Part shown: in pieces, positions 44,053-53,064 of the stretch
Numbering within the stretch: position 1 is the first letter of the stretch
Layout: each line of letters begins with the position of its first letter
Made by a program: the position numbers and the translations under genes
Assembly: GCA_963701325.1 (NCBI GenBank)
Contig: OY969604.1
Coordinates: forward strand, 3,596,001 to 3,660,000
DNA: 64,000 nt
Direction: 5' to 3'
Origin: Bog-756 sp963701325
Lineage (GTDB): Bacteria; Actinomycetota; Acidimicrobiia; Acidimicrobiales; RAAP-2
The notes under the pieces: generated by a model
Database searches by the model: none
What the model saw: the letters and a program-made list of their open reading frames with translations, nothing else
Told to the model about the DNA's origin: nothing

Positions 44053-45588
44053 GTGGGCAAGACCGGCGCTGCGTACGCTCCTGCTCGAGACCGAGCAGGC
44101 GGCTGGACTGAGGACCGCTCGATCTCAGACATCGATGTGCTGCTCACCACCGAGGGCACCTACCCGTATGTGACCGGTGGAGTCAGCACCTGGGCCCACC
44201 AACTGGTGACCGGCCTGTCCGAGAAGCAGTTCGTCCTCTATTCAGTAGTGGCCAATACCAACCTGGCCGTTCGATACGATCCACCGCCCAACCTCGTCCA
44301 CACCGTGCAGGTCCCCCTGTGGGGGACAGAGGACAATTCTGAATTCAACCCTCGACCGGGATGGATCGCCCGGCGGTTGCGGCGACCGGGAAGGCGCTTC
44401 GACGAGGAGTTTCTTCCGGCCTATTCGCAGCTCGTGGTGTCCGTGGCGCTGGGTGAGGGAGGTCCCGACGATCTGGTCGCGGCTCTCTGCGCGCTCTCGA
44501 GCTATTCCGATCGCTTCAGTCTCAAGCTGGCCATGCGCGATGGTCGAACCTGGCGACTCTTCCGGGACACGCTGGCCGCTCACCCCCTCTATCGGCAGCT
44601 CAGCACGTTCGAGGCGGTCGACCTGGCACGCTCCGTCTACCGGTATTTGGCCCCGCTCGACTATCCAGCTGAGCTCCCCCGAGTGGTGCATTCGTCTGCG
44701 GCCGCTTTCTGTGCCATCCCCGCTGTCGTCCTGCGCGAACGCTGGAACGTCCCGTTCCTCCTGACCGAACACGGCGTCTACTACCGCGAACGGCTCCTTG
44801 CACTGGGCCGGAATCAGACCAAGAGCCCGTACCGCGCCTTCTTGTCGAACTTCTACGCCGCGGTCGTCGCCATGGCCTACTCCCGTGCCGACCTGGTGGC
44901 TCCGGTGGCCCGTTTCAACGCGACGTGGGAGATGCGCCTCGGTGTTGACGAATCGAAGATCCACCCGATGCCTAACGGCGTCGATCCGGATCGGTTCCCA
45001 CTCACCCGGCCCGCGGGAAGCGGCGACGGTCCACTCGTGCTCGTGGCTATAGCGCGCTTGGAGCGCCTGAAGGACATCCACACCTTGTTACGGGCATTCT
45101 CAATCGTCCGCAACCGGATCCCGGGAGTGCAGCTCCATATCCACGGACCAGAGAGCGACGTCGGGTACGCCAAGAGCTGTTACGCGCTGGCTGAGCAGTT
45201 GGGCCTTGGAGAATCGTGCAGGTTTCGTGGGCCTACTTCCGATGTCGGAAAGGTGCTCAACGAGGGGGACATCGCAGTGCTCTCGAGTATCTCGGAAGGC
45301 TTCCCCTTCGCCGCAGTCGAAGCCTTGATGGCCGGGCGCCCCATGGTTGCGACCGAAGTGGGCGGCGTCCCGGAAGTCATCAAACCGCCCTATGGACGGC
45401 TCGTTGCCCCGGGCCGCCCAGCGGATCTGGCCGATGGTATCTGCGCGATGGCCGAGAACCGCGAGGGCCTCGCCCCGCTCGGGGAGCTCGGGCGGCAGGC
45501 CATGCTCGATTCCTACACCCTCGAGGTGTTCCTCAACGGGTACCGGTGGCTCTACGAAGAGGTGCAGTCGCGTGTCGCCCGGACTTGA
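44053..45588 (+). CDS. pelF: PelF-like GT4 glycosyltransferase
   Basis: About 511 residues from GTG 44053; P. aeruginosa PelF is of similar size. The PelF N-terminus is diagnostic: VLLTTEGTYPYVTGGVSTWA, then a long insert and LLTEHGVYYRERLLALGR. The GT4 part has VAPVARFNATWEMRLGV, HPMPNGVDPDRF, IARLERLKDIHTLLRAF and EGFPFAAVEALMAGRPM. PelF polymerises amino sugars (GalNAc/GlcNAc) from UDP donors in the cytoplasm. An in-frame TTA leucine codon, rare in this GC-rich DNA, is at 45088-45090. The pelG start lies 17 bp inside its end. Confidence 0.93.
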   Translation: MGKTGAAYAPARDRAGGWTEDRSISDIDVLLTTEGTYPYVTGGVSTWAHQLVTGLSEKQFVLYSVVANTNLAVRYDPPPNLVHTVQVPLWGTEDNSEFNPRPGWIARRLRRPGRRFDEEFLPAYSQLVVSVALGEGGPDDLVAALCALSSYSDRFSLKLAMRDGRTWRLFRDTLAAHPLYRQLSTFEAVDLARSVYRYLAPLDYPAELPRVVHSSAAAFCAIPAVVLRERWNVPFLLTEHGVYYRERLLALGRNQTKSPYRAFLSNFYAAVVAMAYSRADLVAPVARFNATWEMRLGVDESKIHPMPNGVDPDRFPLTRPAGSGDGPLVLVAIARLERLKDIHTLLRAFSIVRNRIPGVQLHIHGPESDVGYAKSCYALAEQLGLGESCRFRGPTSDVGKVLNEGDIAVLSSISEGFPFAAVEALMAGRPMVATEVGGVPEVIKPPYGRLVAPGRPADLADGICAMAENREGLAPLGELGRQAMLDSYTLEVFLNGYRWLYEEVQSRVART

Positions 45589-47224
45589 CGCCCCGCCGAC
45601 GGGCGCAGCTCGACGCGTCGCCCGAGATCTAGACGAGTTGAAGCTGGATCCGTCCGTTTACGACGACCTGCACGTCGAGGCCCGCAGAGTGCTGGACCGG
45701 AATCCCGAGCCTCGCAACCTGCGTGATGTGGCGGTGGCGCTCGAGTCGATGGGCTATACCACCAGTGCTGCTCAGGAACTCGGATTCCAATCAGTGTTCG
45801 ACCTGGCCGGGGCGGTGTACGACCTGACCTACCTCTACTACGTACCGCTGCCCCGACCCGTCATCGATCGCCGCGGGAGTTGGAGGAGATTCGCCGACGA
45901 TTATCTCTCGGGGTCGTGGTATGGCGTTCCGTGGATCATGTCGGTGCTGGTGCTGTTCTTCGGTCGAGTTGCCCTGTGGTCTTCGCTCGATACCAGCCCT
46001 CAGGTCGCGGCCATGGTCTCTCTCGCGTTCTTCGTGGCGGCGATCTTGGCGGGTGGGTGTTCCCAGATGCTCGGCCGCAAGGGAACCTTCTACTTCCTGC
46101 AGAAGAACTTCCCACTGGTCCGCTGGACGGCAACGAGGTTCCTCATCTACGGCGCCACGACTGCCCTGCTGGTGATAGCGGTCGTGTACAGCGTCTACAT
46201 CGTGCCGTACTACGGGCTCCGCCTCGGAGAGGTCTTTGCCGAATTCGCAGTTGCCATCTTTGTGTTCCTCCTCAGCGCGGCACCGCTCTACATGCTGCGG
46301 CGCTTCTACACGCTCGCCCTCGCCACCGGACTTGCCCTGATGGTCACCCTGGCCACTGCACGGCTGTTCAACGGGAGCTCCCCGGGACTCAGACACGCCC
46401 AGCTCCTCGGGCTGGCGGTGGGATCCGGAGCGATGGTGGTCATCGCGGCCAGCTATCTGGCCGTGCGCGGCGAAACTGACCCGGGAGGCCGGGACTCGGT
46501 GGTGGTCGTGAAGCCCCCAGAGCTCCGGGTCGTCCTCTGGCACTCCGCCCCGTATGCCTCCTACGGCTTCGCGTACTTTGTGATGATCCTGATCGGACCC
46601 TTGATCGTGGGGTTCGCCTATGGACGCAGCCTCGGGATCGATCAGTACGTCTATCCCTCGACTTATGAAGGATCAGTGGACCTCGCGCTCCTCGAGCTCG
46701 TGCTGGTGCTCGGCCTCGTCTATGCCTCCATCGAACGCTTCGGCCGCCGACTGGTGCCCCTGCTCGAGACCCAGAGGCTCGAGCACTGGCCGCAGGCCCG
46801 GACGGCGCTCCGGCGTGAATGGAGCGTAGGCATCCTGACAGTTGCAGGCTTTTCCGGATTGGTGGCCTGGGTCCTGCCGAGCATTCTCCTGCACGTCCTG
46901 CCGGCAACGTTGACCTCCTCGGTCCGTTCCCCTGGTGGAATGACCGTACTGCAGGTGACCTCGCTAGGATTCGCGCTGATACCGGTCGGAATGCTCGGCA
47001 GTCAGTACCTCTTCTTTCTTGGACGGCCCCGTGCCCCGGTGATCGCCGTGTGGTCCGGCGCGGTCGTCACAGCGGTCGCAACTGCGGTTCTGGCAACTGA
47101 CGGCAACTTGACAGCCGCAGCATGGGGTTTCCCGGCGGGTGCCGTCCTCTACGCCCTCATCGCCGGCATCGCGTCCTATCGGGCATTGGCGGCAGGCGAG
47201 GAGTCGTTCTATGCCTCGTTCTGA
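45572..47224 (+). CDS. pelG: PelG-like polysaccharide membrane transporter
   Basis: About 550 residues from GTG 45572, overlapping pelF. The first about 115 residues are soluble (LHVEARRVLDRNPEPRNLRD, then FQSVFDLAGAVYDLTYLYYV). About 12 membrane helices follow, with PelG features such as GCSQMLGRKGTFYFLQKNF, APYASYGFAYFVMILIGPL and AYGRSLGIDQYVYPSTYEGS. PelG is a MATE/Wzx-like inner-membrane protein that works with PelF to synthesise and export Pel. It is longer than P. aeruginosa PelG, mostly at the N-terminus. Confidence 0.88.
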   Translation: MSPGLDAPPTGAARRVARDLDELKLDPSVYDDLHVEARRVLDRNPEPRNLRDVAVALESMGYTTSAAQELGFQSVFDLAGAVYDLTYLYYVPLPRPVIDRRGSWRRFADDYLSGSWYGVPWIMSVLVLFFGRVALWSSLDTSPQVAAMVSLAFFVAAILAGGCSQMLGRKGTFYFLQKNFPLVRWTATRFLIYGATTALLVIAVVYSVYIVPYYGLRLGEVFAEFAVAIFVFLLSAAPLYMLRRFYTLALATGLALMVTLATARLFNGSSPGLRHAQLLGLAVGSGAMVVIAASYLAVRGETDPGGRDSVVVVKPPELRVVLWHSAPYASYGFAYFVMILIGPLIVGFAYGRSLGIDQYVYPSTYEGSVDLALLELVLVLGLVYASIERFGRRLVPLLETQRLEHWPQARTALRREWSVGILTVAGFSGLVAWVLPSILLHVLPATLTSSVRSPGGMTVLQVTSLGFALIPVGMLGSQYLFFLGRPRAPVIAVWSGAVVTAVATAVLATDGNLTAAAWGFPAGAVLYALIAGIASYRALAAGEESFYASF

Positions 47225-48485
47225 GTCATACGACAAGTTCCGGGTGACCGGGACCGCGCCGGTCCCGACGGCAGGCAGCGCGTTGGTTGGTGGTCCACCC
47301 GAGGAGTCGCCCCCTCCGGAGCGCATCGATTCGTGGGATCCCGCGGACGACGAGAACGGGCGCGAAGTTCGGCGGTCCGCTGAGTGGGACTGGCACGGCC
47401 GCCAATCGTGGGGCCGGCGCGCTGTCGCTGCTTTCCCGTTCGTCGCGGTCATCATCGCGGTCGTCCTCATCGTGCACGCCACACTGTCGGCGCAGGGTGC
47501 CATCGATCAGGTGCAGTCGGTGAAGGGTACCGGCGGCGCAACGCTGCTGTCGAAGGCTCCCGCGCTCGACAGCAGCGGGTACTCGGGGGGCGCCGGGCGG
47601 CTCTCCGACTACCAGGGTGTCGACTTCACAGAGCCGAGCAGCGGGAGTCGAGCAATTCAGGGAAGCACCTCCCAGGCATTGGTGCCGTATGCGGGCTGGG
47701 AATCCAACGGCAGTGCCGGTGCCGCCAACGGATGGACGGCGGTCAGCCATGGACAGCTCCACGTCGGCATCCGTCGTCCCACGCCCACCTTCCGGGGTTG
47801 GTTCCTCACCACGACGGGAACCATCCCAGCGTCCTGCGTGTTCCAGTTCAGCGCAGCGTCACCACCACCCGTCACGGCGACGGCGCCGAGGTCCGTCGGC
47901 GAGCTGGTCATGGCCGTGCAGACTGGCAGTACTGCCATAACCGGCGATATCGACTATGTGGTGGTGGCCGAGAACGTCGCCCCGACCGGCCTGAGAACCC
48001 TGGTCGTCGGATACTCGCTGGGGCGTCTGAGCAGCGCCACCGAACACATCTTGAAGCAGGTGCTCTGGAAGCCCGGGCCGTTGCAGGCCGCCGTCCTGAC
48101 CAACGGCGACAGTCAGCTCAGCGTCTGGATCAATGGGTCGCTCTTTTACAGTGCCGGGGATCTTCACTTGGGCATCGCCCCTCCGTTCCAGGCCTACCTC
48201 GAGGTGCAGGCTCGCCAGACTGCGTACACGGCGTCGTTCAAGGGCTATTCGAGCGTCTGCCAGCCAGACATCCTGATCACCAATCTCCCCGACGGCAGTA
48301 CGGTCCAGCTCGGCAGTGACAAGGCGACAGCCCGAGGTGGCACTGCAACTCTCCAGTACGGGATGGCCTCTGCACCGGTCACCGCTGCGATGATCGTGTC
48401 GGTGCCCGGCGAGTCACGGCCCATCCGGTTCGACACCTCTACCTACTGGCCCGGATCCCGCTATTCGTTCGCACCGGGGATCTGA
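47211..48485 (+). CDS. Membrane-anchored extracellular protein of the Pel-like locus
   Basis: Protein of 424 residues, ATG inside the end of pelG (14-bp overlap). A cytoplasmic N-terminus of about 65 residues (acidic, Pro-rich), one membrane helix (AAFPFVAVIIAVVLIVHATL), then about 330 outer residues. The outer part contains GELVMAVQTGSTAITGDIDY, QAAVLTNGDSQLSVWINGSL and AYLEVQARQTAYTASFKGYS, a beta-rich pattern resembling concanavalin/laminin-G folds that bind glycans. No catalytic motif recognised. Coupling to pelG suggests it receives, anchors or modifies the polymer. Function is inference. Confidence 0.7.
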   Translation: MPRSESYDKFRVTGTAPVPTAGSALVGGPPEESPPPERIDSWDPADDENGREVRRSAEWDWHGRQSWGRRAVAAFPFVAVIIAVVLIVHATLSAQGAIDQVQSVKGTGGATLLSKAPALDSSGYSGGAGRLSDYQGVDFTEPSSGSRAIQGSTSQALVPYAGWESNGSAGAANGWTAVSHGQLHVGIRRPTPTFRGWFLTTTGTIPASCVFQFSAASPPPVTATAPRSVGELVMAVQTGSTAITGDIDYVVVAENVAPTGLRTLVVGYSLGRLSSATEHILKQVLWKPGPLQAAVLTNGDSQLSVWINGSLFYSAGDLHLGIAPPFQAYLEVQARQTAYTASFKGYSSVCQPDILITNLPDGSTVQLGSDKATARGGTATLQYGMASAPVTAAMIVSVPGESRPIRFDTSTYWPGSRYSFAPGI

Positions 48486-48642
48486 CCGCGACCCCTCACC
48501 GCCAGTGCCCTTGTGCATCGAGCTCCCATCGGTACGAGCAGACCGGGCGGCGGATCGGTCCTGGTGCTCGCGGGCGTGCACCATGAGTGGCATCTGCCTC
48601 CGACCGCGACCAGACTGAGTCCACGGAGCGGGAGGAGGATCC

Positions 48643-49866
48643 ATGGCCAGCCTCAACGTGGACGAGGCGGACGAGGCGGCTCTGACGGCCCCACTGCTGG
48701 ACCCGACCTTCTATGCGGAGGATCCGTTCCCCGCCTACGCCCGGCTCCGGGCCGAAGCACCGGTCGCCCGCAACGAGGAACTCGGGATGTGGGTAGCCAG
48801 CCGCCACGCCGAAGTGACCGAGATCTCGCGTGACCCCGCCACCTTCTGCTCGGCAAAGGGGATCATGGCATTCGAGATCGGTGCCGAGTACCCGACGCCG
48901 CCGACCATGATGCATACCGACCCGCCCGACCACACCCGCTACCGGACACTGGTCCAGCCGGGCTTCCGTCCCACCTTCATGCGGGCCCTGGAGCCCGGTA
49001 TCCGCCGGCGGGCCCGGGCCCTGATCGAGCGGATCGAGACCGGCGTGCCGGTCGACGTCGTCGCTGATCTCGCTATCCCCCTGCCGCTGCAGGTGATCAG
49101 CGATCTGCTCGGGGTGCCCGAGGAGGAATGGCCTCGCTTCTTCCGATGGTCAGAAGCGTGCATCCCCGGGGCCACCGACTGGCCCGAGGAGGAGCGCAAT
49201 GCGCTGAGTGCCGAGATGATTGCGTACCTCCTCGGTGCTGCGGCCGACCGCCGTGACGATCCGCACGACGACATCATCTCGGAGTTGGCCGCAGCCGAGA
49301 TCGAGGGTGACCGCCTGTCCGATGCCGAGCTGGCCATGTTCCTTGTCCAGTTGCTCGTGGCCGGGAACGAGACCACCCGCAACATGATGTCGGGCGGCCT
49401 CGTCGCCTTCGCGTCGAGGACGGGGCAGTGGGAGGACCTCTACGAACGTGCCGAGGGCGGCACGAGCAGAGCCCTGCCGCTGGCCGTCGAGGAGATGCTG
49501 CGCTGGACCACCCCGGTTGTGGCCTTCATGCGCACGACGACCAGGGAGGTCGAGCTCGCTGGCCGCCTGCTCGGGGCGGGAGATCCGGTGCTCATGCTCT
49601 ACGCATCGGCCAACCGCGACGAGTCGGTCTTCGGCCCGACCGCCGACCGGTTCGACGCCGGGCGTGACCCCAACCCCCACGTGGCGTTCGGGTTCGGGCC
49701 CCACTTCTGCATCGGGGCAGTCCTGGCCCGGGTGGAGGGCCGGATCCTGCTCGAGGAGCTGCTGGCCCGCTTCGGCTCGGTCGAACCGGCCGGACCGGTG
49801 GAGCGGACCGCATCGCCGGTCATCGCCGGGGTGCGCTCGGCCCCCGTCGTGTTCGGAGTGCGGTAG
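48643..49866 (+). CDS. Cytochrome P450
   Basis: Protein of 407 residues; GGAGGAGG four bases before the ATG. Motifs: I-helix VAGNETTRNMMSGG (oxygen activation), K-helix EEMLRW (ExxR), R in VAFMRTTTREVEL, and the heme loop VAFGFGPHFCIGAVLARVEG with Cys356 as axial ligand. Bacterial class I soluble enzyme that needs ferredoxin and reductase; none is encoded beside it. The N-terminal MMHTDPPDHTRYRTLVQPGF is usual. Substrate (steroid, terpene or fatty acid) cannot be told. The 157 bp before it hold its promoter. Confidence 0.95.
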   Translation: MASLNVDEADEAALTAPLLDPTFYAEDPFPAYARLRAEAPVARNEELGMWVASRHAEVTEISRDPATFCSAKGIMAFEIGAEYPTPPTMMHTDPPDHTRYRTLVQPGFRPTFMRALEPGIRRRARALIERIETGVPVDVVADLAIPLPLQVISDLLGVPEEEWPRFFRWSEACIPGATDWPEEERNALSAEMIAYLLGAAADRRDDPHDDIISELAAAEIEGDRLSDAELAMFLVQLLVAGNETTRNMMSGGLVAFASRTGQWEDLYERAEGGTSRALPLAVEEMLRWTTPVVAFMRTTTREVELAGRLLGAGDPVLMLYASANRDESVFGPTADRFDAGRDPNPHVAFGFGPHFCIGAVLARVEGRILLEELLARFGSVEPAGPVERTASPVIAGVRSAPVVFGVR

Positions 49867-49870
49867 GCGG

Positions 49871-50812
49871 CTACTGCCGGGCGTCGGTGGCCTCGAGCCG
49901 GGCCATCTGCGATTCGTCGAGGATGAGGGTTGCGGCCTCGCAGTTCTCCTCGACATGGGCTACCGATTTGGTGCCCGGGATGGGCAGCATCACCGGAGAC
50001 CGTGCAAGGAGCCAGGCCAGCGCGACCTGGGCCGGCGTGGCCCCGGTCTCCTCGGCGATCGCTGCGACGGTTCCGCCGGGGCCGGCCAGTCCCCCCGATG
50101 CGATCGGGTACCAGGGAATGAACGCCAGGGCTTCCGCCTCGCAGTGGGCGAGCACGTCCTCGGAGGAACGGTCGGACAGGTTGTAGAGGTTCTGCACCGA
50201 GGCGATCGGGACAACGGCCCGCGCCGCCTCGATCTCCGCGACGGTGACCTGTGAGAGCCCGACGTGGGCCACCTTTCCCTCCGCTCTCAGATCAGCCAAC
50301 AGGCCGAATTGCTCCTCGGCCGGCACCTGGGCGTCGATCCTGTGGAGCTGGAAGAGGTCGATGCGCTCGAGGCCGAGCCGTCGGAGGCTGAGTTCGCACT
50401 GCTGGCGCAGGTATTCGGGTCGGCCCACGGGCATCCATCGCCCCGGTCCCTGCCGGGTGAGGCCGGCCTTGGTGGCAACGACCAGCCCGTCGGGGTAGGG
50501 GTGGAGCGCTTCGAAGATGAGCCGTTCGCTCACCTCCGGTCCATACGAGTCGGCGGTGTCGATGAGGTCGACCCCCATCTCGGTTGCCTGCCGCAGCACC
50601 CGGATACACTCCCCGCGATCGGTGGGCTCCCCCCAGACACCTGTCCCGGTGATCTGCATGGCCCCGAATCCCAGGCGATGGACGGTGACCGCACCCGGCT
50701 CGCCCGAACCGAAGGTGATGGTTCCGCTCGAGCGCACCGGCTTCGGAGTACGCCCGGTGGAGCTGGAGGCGGCGGTTCCGGCCGTTGTGACGGGATTGGC
50801 TGGATCGGTCAT
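49871..50812 (-). CDS. Aldo/keto reductase
   Basis: Protein of 313 residues from ATG 50812; longer upstream starts are not family-like. NADPH-dependent carbonyl reductase with a TIM barrel. The catalytic set is visible: Asp and Tyr in LIDTADSYGPEVSERL, Lys in VVATKAGLTRQG, His in DLFQLHRIDAQV. The cofactor end is PIPGTKSVAHVEENCEAA. It converges with the P450 gene with 4 bp between stops. Substrate unknown. Confidence 0.93.
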   Translation of the reverse strand: MTDPANPVTTAGTAASSSTGRTPKPVRSSGTITFGSGEPGAVTVHRLGFGAMQITGTGVWGEPTDRGECIRVLRQATEMGVDLIDTADSYGPEVSERLIFEALHPYPDGLVVATKAGLTRQGPGRWMPVGRPEYLRQQCELSLRRLGLERIDLFQLHRIDAQVPAEEQFGLLADLRAEGKVAHVGLSQVTVAEIEAARAVVPIASVQNLYNLSDRSSEDVLAHCEAEALAFIPWYPIASGGLAGPGGTVAAIAEETGATPAQVALAWLLARSPVMLPIPGTKSVAHVEENCEAATLILDESQMARLEATDARQ

Positions 50813-50928
50813 CTGCTCAAGGTACCCGCCCGCACGTCGGCCCCGGACATACCATGAGCCTCCCGACGGAGCCTTCAGACGACAGCGCTTCGAGAAGACG
50901 AAGTCGCCAAGCGAGAGAGAGGGGATCA

Positions 50929-52458
50929 ATGGTCCACGACCCGGTGGTCGCCACGACCGTCCGCAGGCGGTCGAGTCTCGAACCCCGTTTCGAGCTCGAT
51001 GGGCAGGAGGAACGCGCAGCCGACGTGCTCGGCCGGCACCACGCGTCCGGCAGGCGTCCCAACATCCTGGTCATCCTCTTCGACGATGTGGGGTGGGGGG
51101 ACTTCGGCTGTTACGGCGGAGGGGTGGCCGTCGGTGCCGCTACCCCCAACATCGACCGGCTGGCCCGCCGCGGAACCCTCCTGACCTCTTGCTATTCGGA
51201 GCCTTCGTGCACGCCGTCACGCGCCTCGCTCATGACGGGGAGGCTGCCGATGCGTCACGGGCTTCTTCGACCTCCCATGTACGGCCAGCCCGGAGGGCTC
51301 GACGGCGAGATCACGCTGCCCGAACTCCTCTCGACTCACGGCTATGTGACCCAGGCGGTCGGCAAGTGGCACATGGGGGAGAACCTGGAGTCCCAGCCCC
51401 AGAACGTCGGGTTCGACGACTTCTACGGCTTCCTCTCGGTCTCGGACATGTACACCGAGTGGCGTGACCCGTACTTCTTCCCCGAGATCGTCTACAGCGA
51501 GGCGCGCACGGAATGGGTGAAGAACATGCCCTTCAACAAGTGCTTCGTGCACGCCACCCGCGGCGGAGCGACCGAGAACGTGGAGGAAGTCACCCTGCCC
51601 GTCCTCTCCCTCCTCGACGAGCGGTGGGCGACCTATTCGCTCGAATTCATCCGCCGCATGGGCGCCGCCGGCGTCGAACGCACCCCGTGGTTCCTCTACC
51701 ACTGCACCCGTGGCGCGCACTTCGACAACTACCCACAGGAGCGCTTCCTCGGGACCTCCCCGGCCAAGCACCCCTACAAGGACACGATCCTCGAGCTCGA
51801 CGACATCGTCGGTCGGCTGGTGGCCGAGCTCGAGGCCACCGGGCAACTCGACGACACCCTCGTCTTCCTCTCCTCGGACAACGGGCCCGAGATGGAGACG
51901 TGGCCGGATTCCGCCTACTCGCCCTTCCGGAGCGCCAAGGGCTCGACGTGGGAGGGAGGCCAGCGGGTGCCGGGCATCGCGGCCTGGCCGGGCATGATCG
52001 CCGCCGACCGGGCCACCGACGGCATCTTCTCCCAGATGGACCTGTTCCCGACCCTGCTGCGTCTCGCGGGTGCCGGCGACGCGGTGCCCGAGGATCGCTA
52101 CGTCGACGGCGTCGACCAGACCTCGTTCCTCCTCGACGCCGACGGCGTGTCGAATCGCAAGTACCTCTACTACTGGCTCACCAATGTCTTCTCCGCGCTG
52201 CGGGTGGGAGAGTGGAAGTTCATGGTGGCGTCGACCTCCGACGACGACCGGGACTGCTTCAACCTGGGCGGCTTCACCGGGGTCACCCAGAAGTACTCGC
52301 ACGGGCGGCTCTACAACCTCTATCTGGACCCGAAGGAGACCCACAGCTACCTGATCCGCAAACTCGCCTACGTCGACAGCTTCACCAGCGGGATCGCCGA
52401 CCACTTCCGCACATTCGGCGAATACCCGCCCAGGCACCCGATCGCGGCCATGAGCTGA
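50929..52458 (+). CDS. Arylsulfatase-type sulfatase
   Basis: Protein of 509 residues from ATG 50929, which has GAGAGGGG before it; ATG 50854 is an alternative. Formylglycine sulfatase: metal ligands in PNILVILFDDVGWGDFG, the signature SCTPSRASLMTGR with Cys94 to be converted to formylglycine, GKWHMGE, and SSDNGPEME. Releases sulfate from an organic ester. No signal peptide is seen, so a cytoplasmic role is likely. A formylglycine-generating enzyme is not encoded in the window. No evident link to the sulfotransferase at 34361. Confidence 0.93.
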   Translation: MVHDPVVATTVRRRSSLEPRFELDGQEERAADVLGRHHASGRRPNILVILFDDVGWGDFGCYGGGVAVGAATPNIDRLARRGTLLTSCYSEPSCTPSRASLMTGRLPMRHGLLRPPMYGQPGGLDGEITLPELLSTHGYVTQAVGKWHMGENLESQPQNVGFDDFYGFLSVSDMYTEWRDPYFFPEIVYSEARTEWVKNMPFNKCFVHATRGGATENVEEVTLPVLSLLDERWATYSLEFIRRMGAAGVERTPWFLYHCTRGAHFDNYPQERFLGTSPAKHPYKDTILELDDIVGRLVAELEATGQLDDTLVFLSSDNGPEMETWPDSAYSPFRSAKGSTWEGGQRVPGIAAWPGMIAADRATDGIFSQMDLFPTLLRLAGAGDAVPEDRYVDGVDQTSFLLDADGVSNRKYLYYWLTNVFSALRVGEWKFMVASTSDDDRDCFNLGGFTGVTQKYSHGRLYNLYLDPKETHSYLIRKLAYVDSFTSGIADHFRTFGEYPPRHPIAAMS

Positions 52459-52493
52459 CCCTTTGTGGGGTGAATCCGGAATAGGCTGGGGGA

Positions 52494-53030
52494 GTGGTGC
52501 AACTGACCCGGGACCAGTGGGTCGTGGTGGGCGTCGTCTACGTCCTGGCGGCGATCCTCGGCTGGCGCCTCGCCGAGCGGGATCGCAGGCAGCTCGGCCG
52601 GACCCCGTGGGGTATCCCTGCCCTGGCCTGGGCCGCCATCTGGCTGGTGAGCCCGGCCATCGGACTGGTGCTCTACCTGGTCGCTCACGCCGGCGAGCTG
52701 CGTCGGGTACGGGGCGTCCCGCCCGGTGCCACGCCCGGGCTGTCGAGTGCCCCGCAGGGCCTGCCGATCCGTGATCGCCCACCGACCGCGGCCGAGCAGT
52801 TCCCCGCCTATCCCCAGCCGGCCAACGCCCCGGTTCCGGGAGCCGTCGACACCACCCCGCCCCAGCCCGCACCCAGCGCGGAGCCGGTGTCGCCCCCGGC
52901 CTGGCACCCGGACCCGAGTGGGCGCTTCCACTACCGATGGTGGGACGGCAGCGAGTGGACCTCCAACGTGGCGACCGACGGCTACGTGCTTGTCGACACC
53001 AACCCCGACCAGCGCATCGGTCCCTACTGA
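52494..53030 (+). CDS. DUF2510 membrane protein
   Basis: Protein of 178 residues, GTG start (52494 or 52497). Two membrane helices near the N-terminus (WVVVGVVYVLAAILGWRLAE; ALAWAAIWLVSPAIGLVLYL), a Pro/Ala-rich linker, and a C-terminal DUF2510 motif, AWHPDPSGRFHYRWWDGSEW. The small Trp-rich DUF2510 motif is common in actinobacterial membrane proteins. Function unknown. One of three proteins in the window with this kind of motif. Confidence 0.75.
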   Translation: MVQLTRDQWVVVGVVYVLAAILGWRLAERDRRQLGRTPWGIPALAWAAIWLVSPAIGLVLYLVAHAGELRRVRGVPPGATPGLSSAPQGLPIRDRPPTAAEQFPAYPQPANAPVPGAVDTTPPQPAPSAEPVSPPAWHPDPSGRFHYRWWDGSEWTSNVATDGYVLVDTNPDQRIGPY

Positions 53031-53064
53031 CGGGTCGGTCCGTGCCGACGGACCGGCTGCCGGC

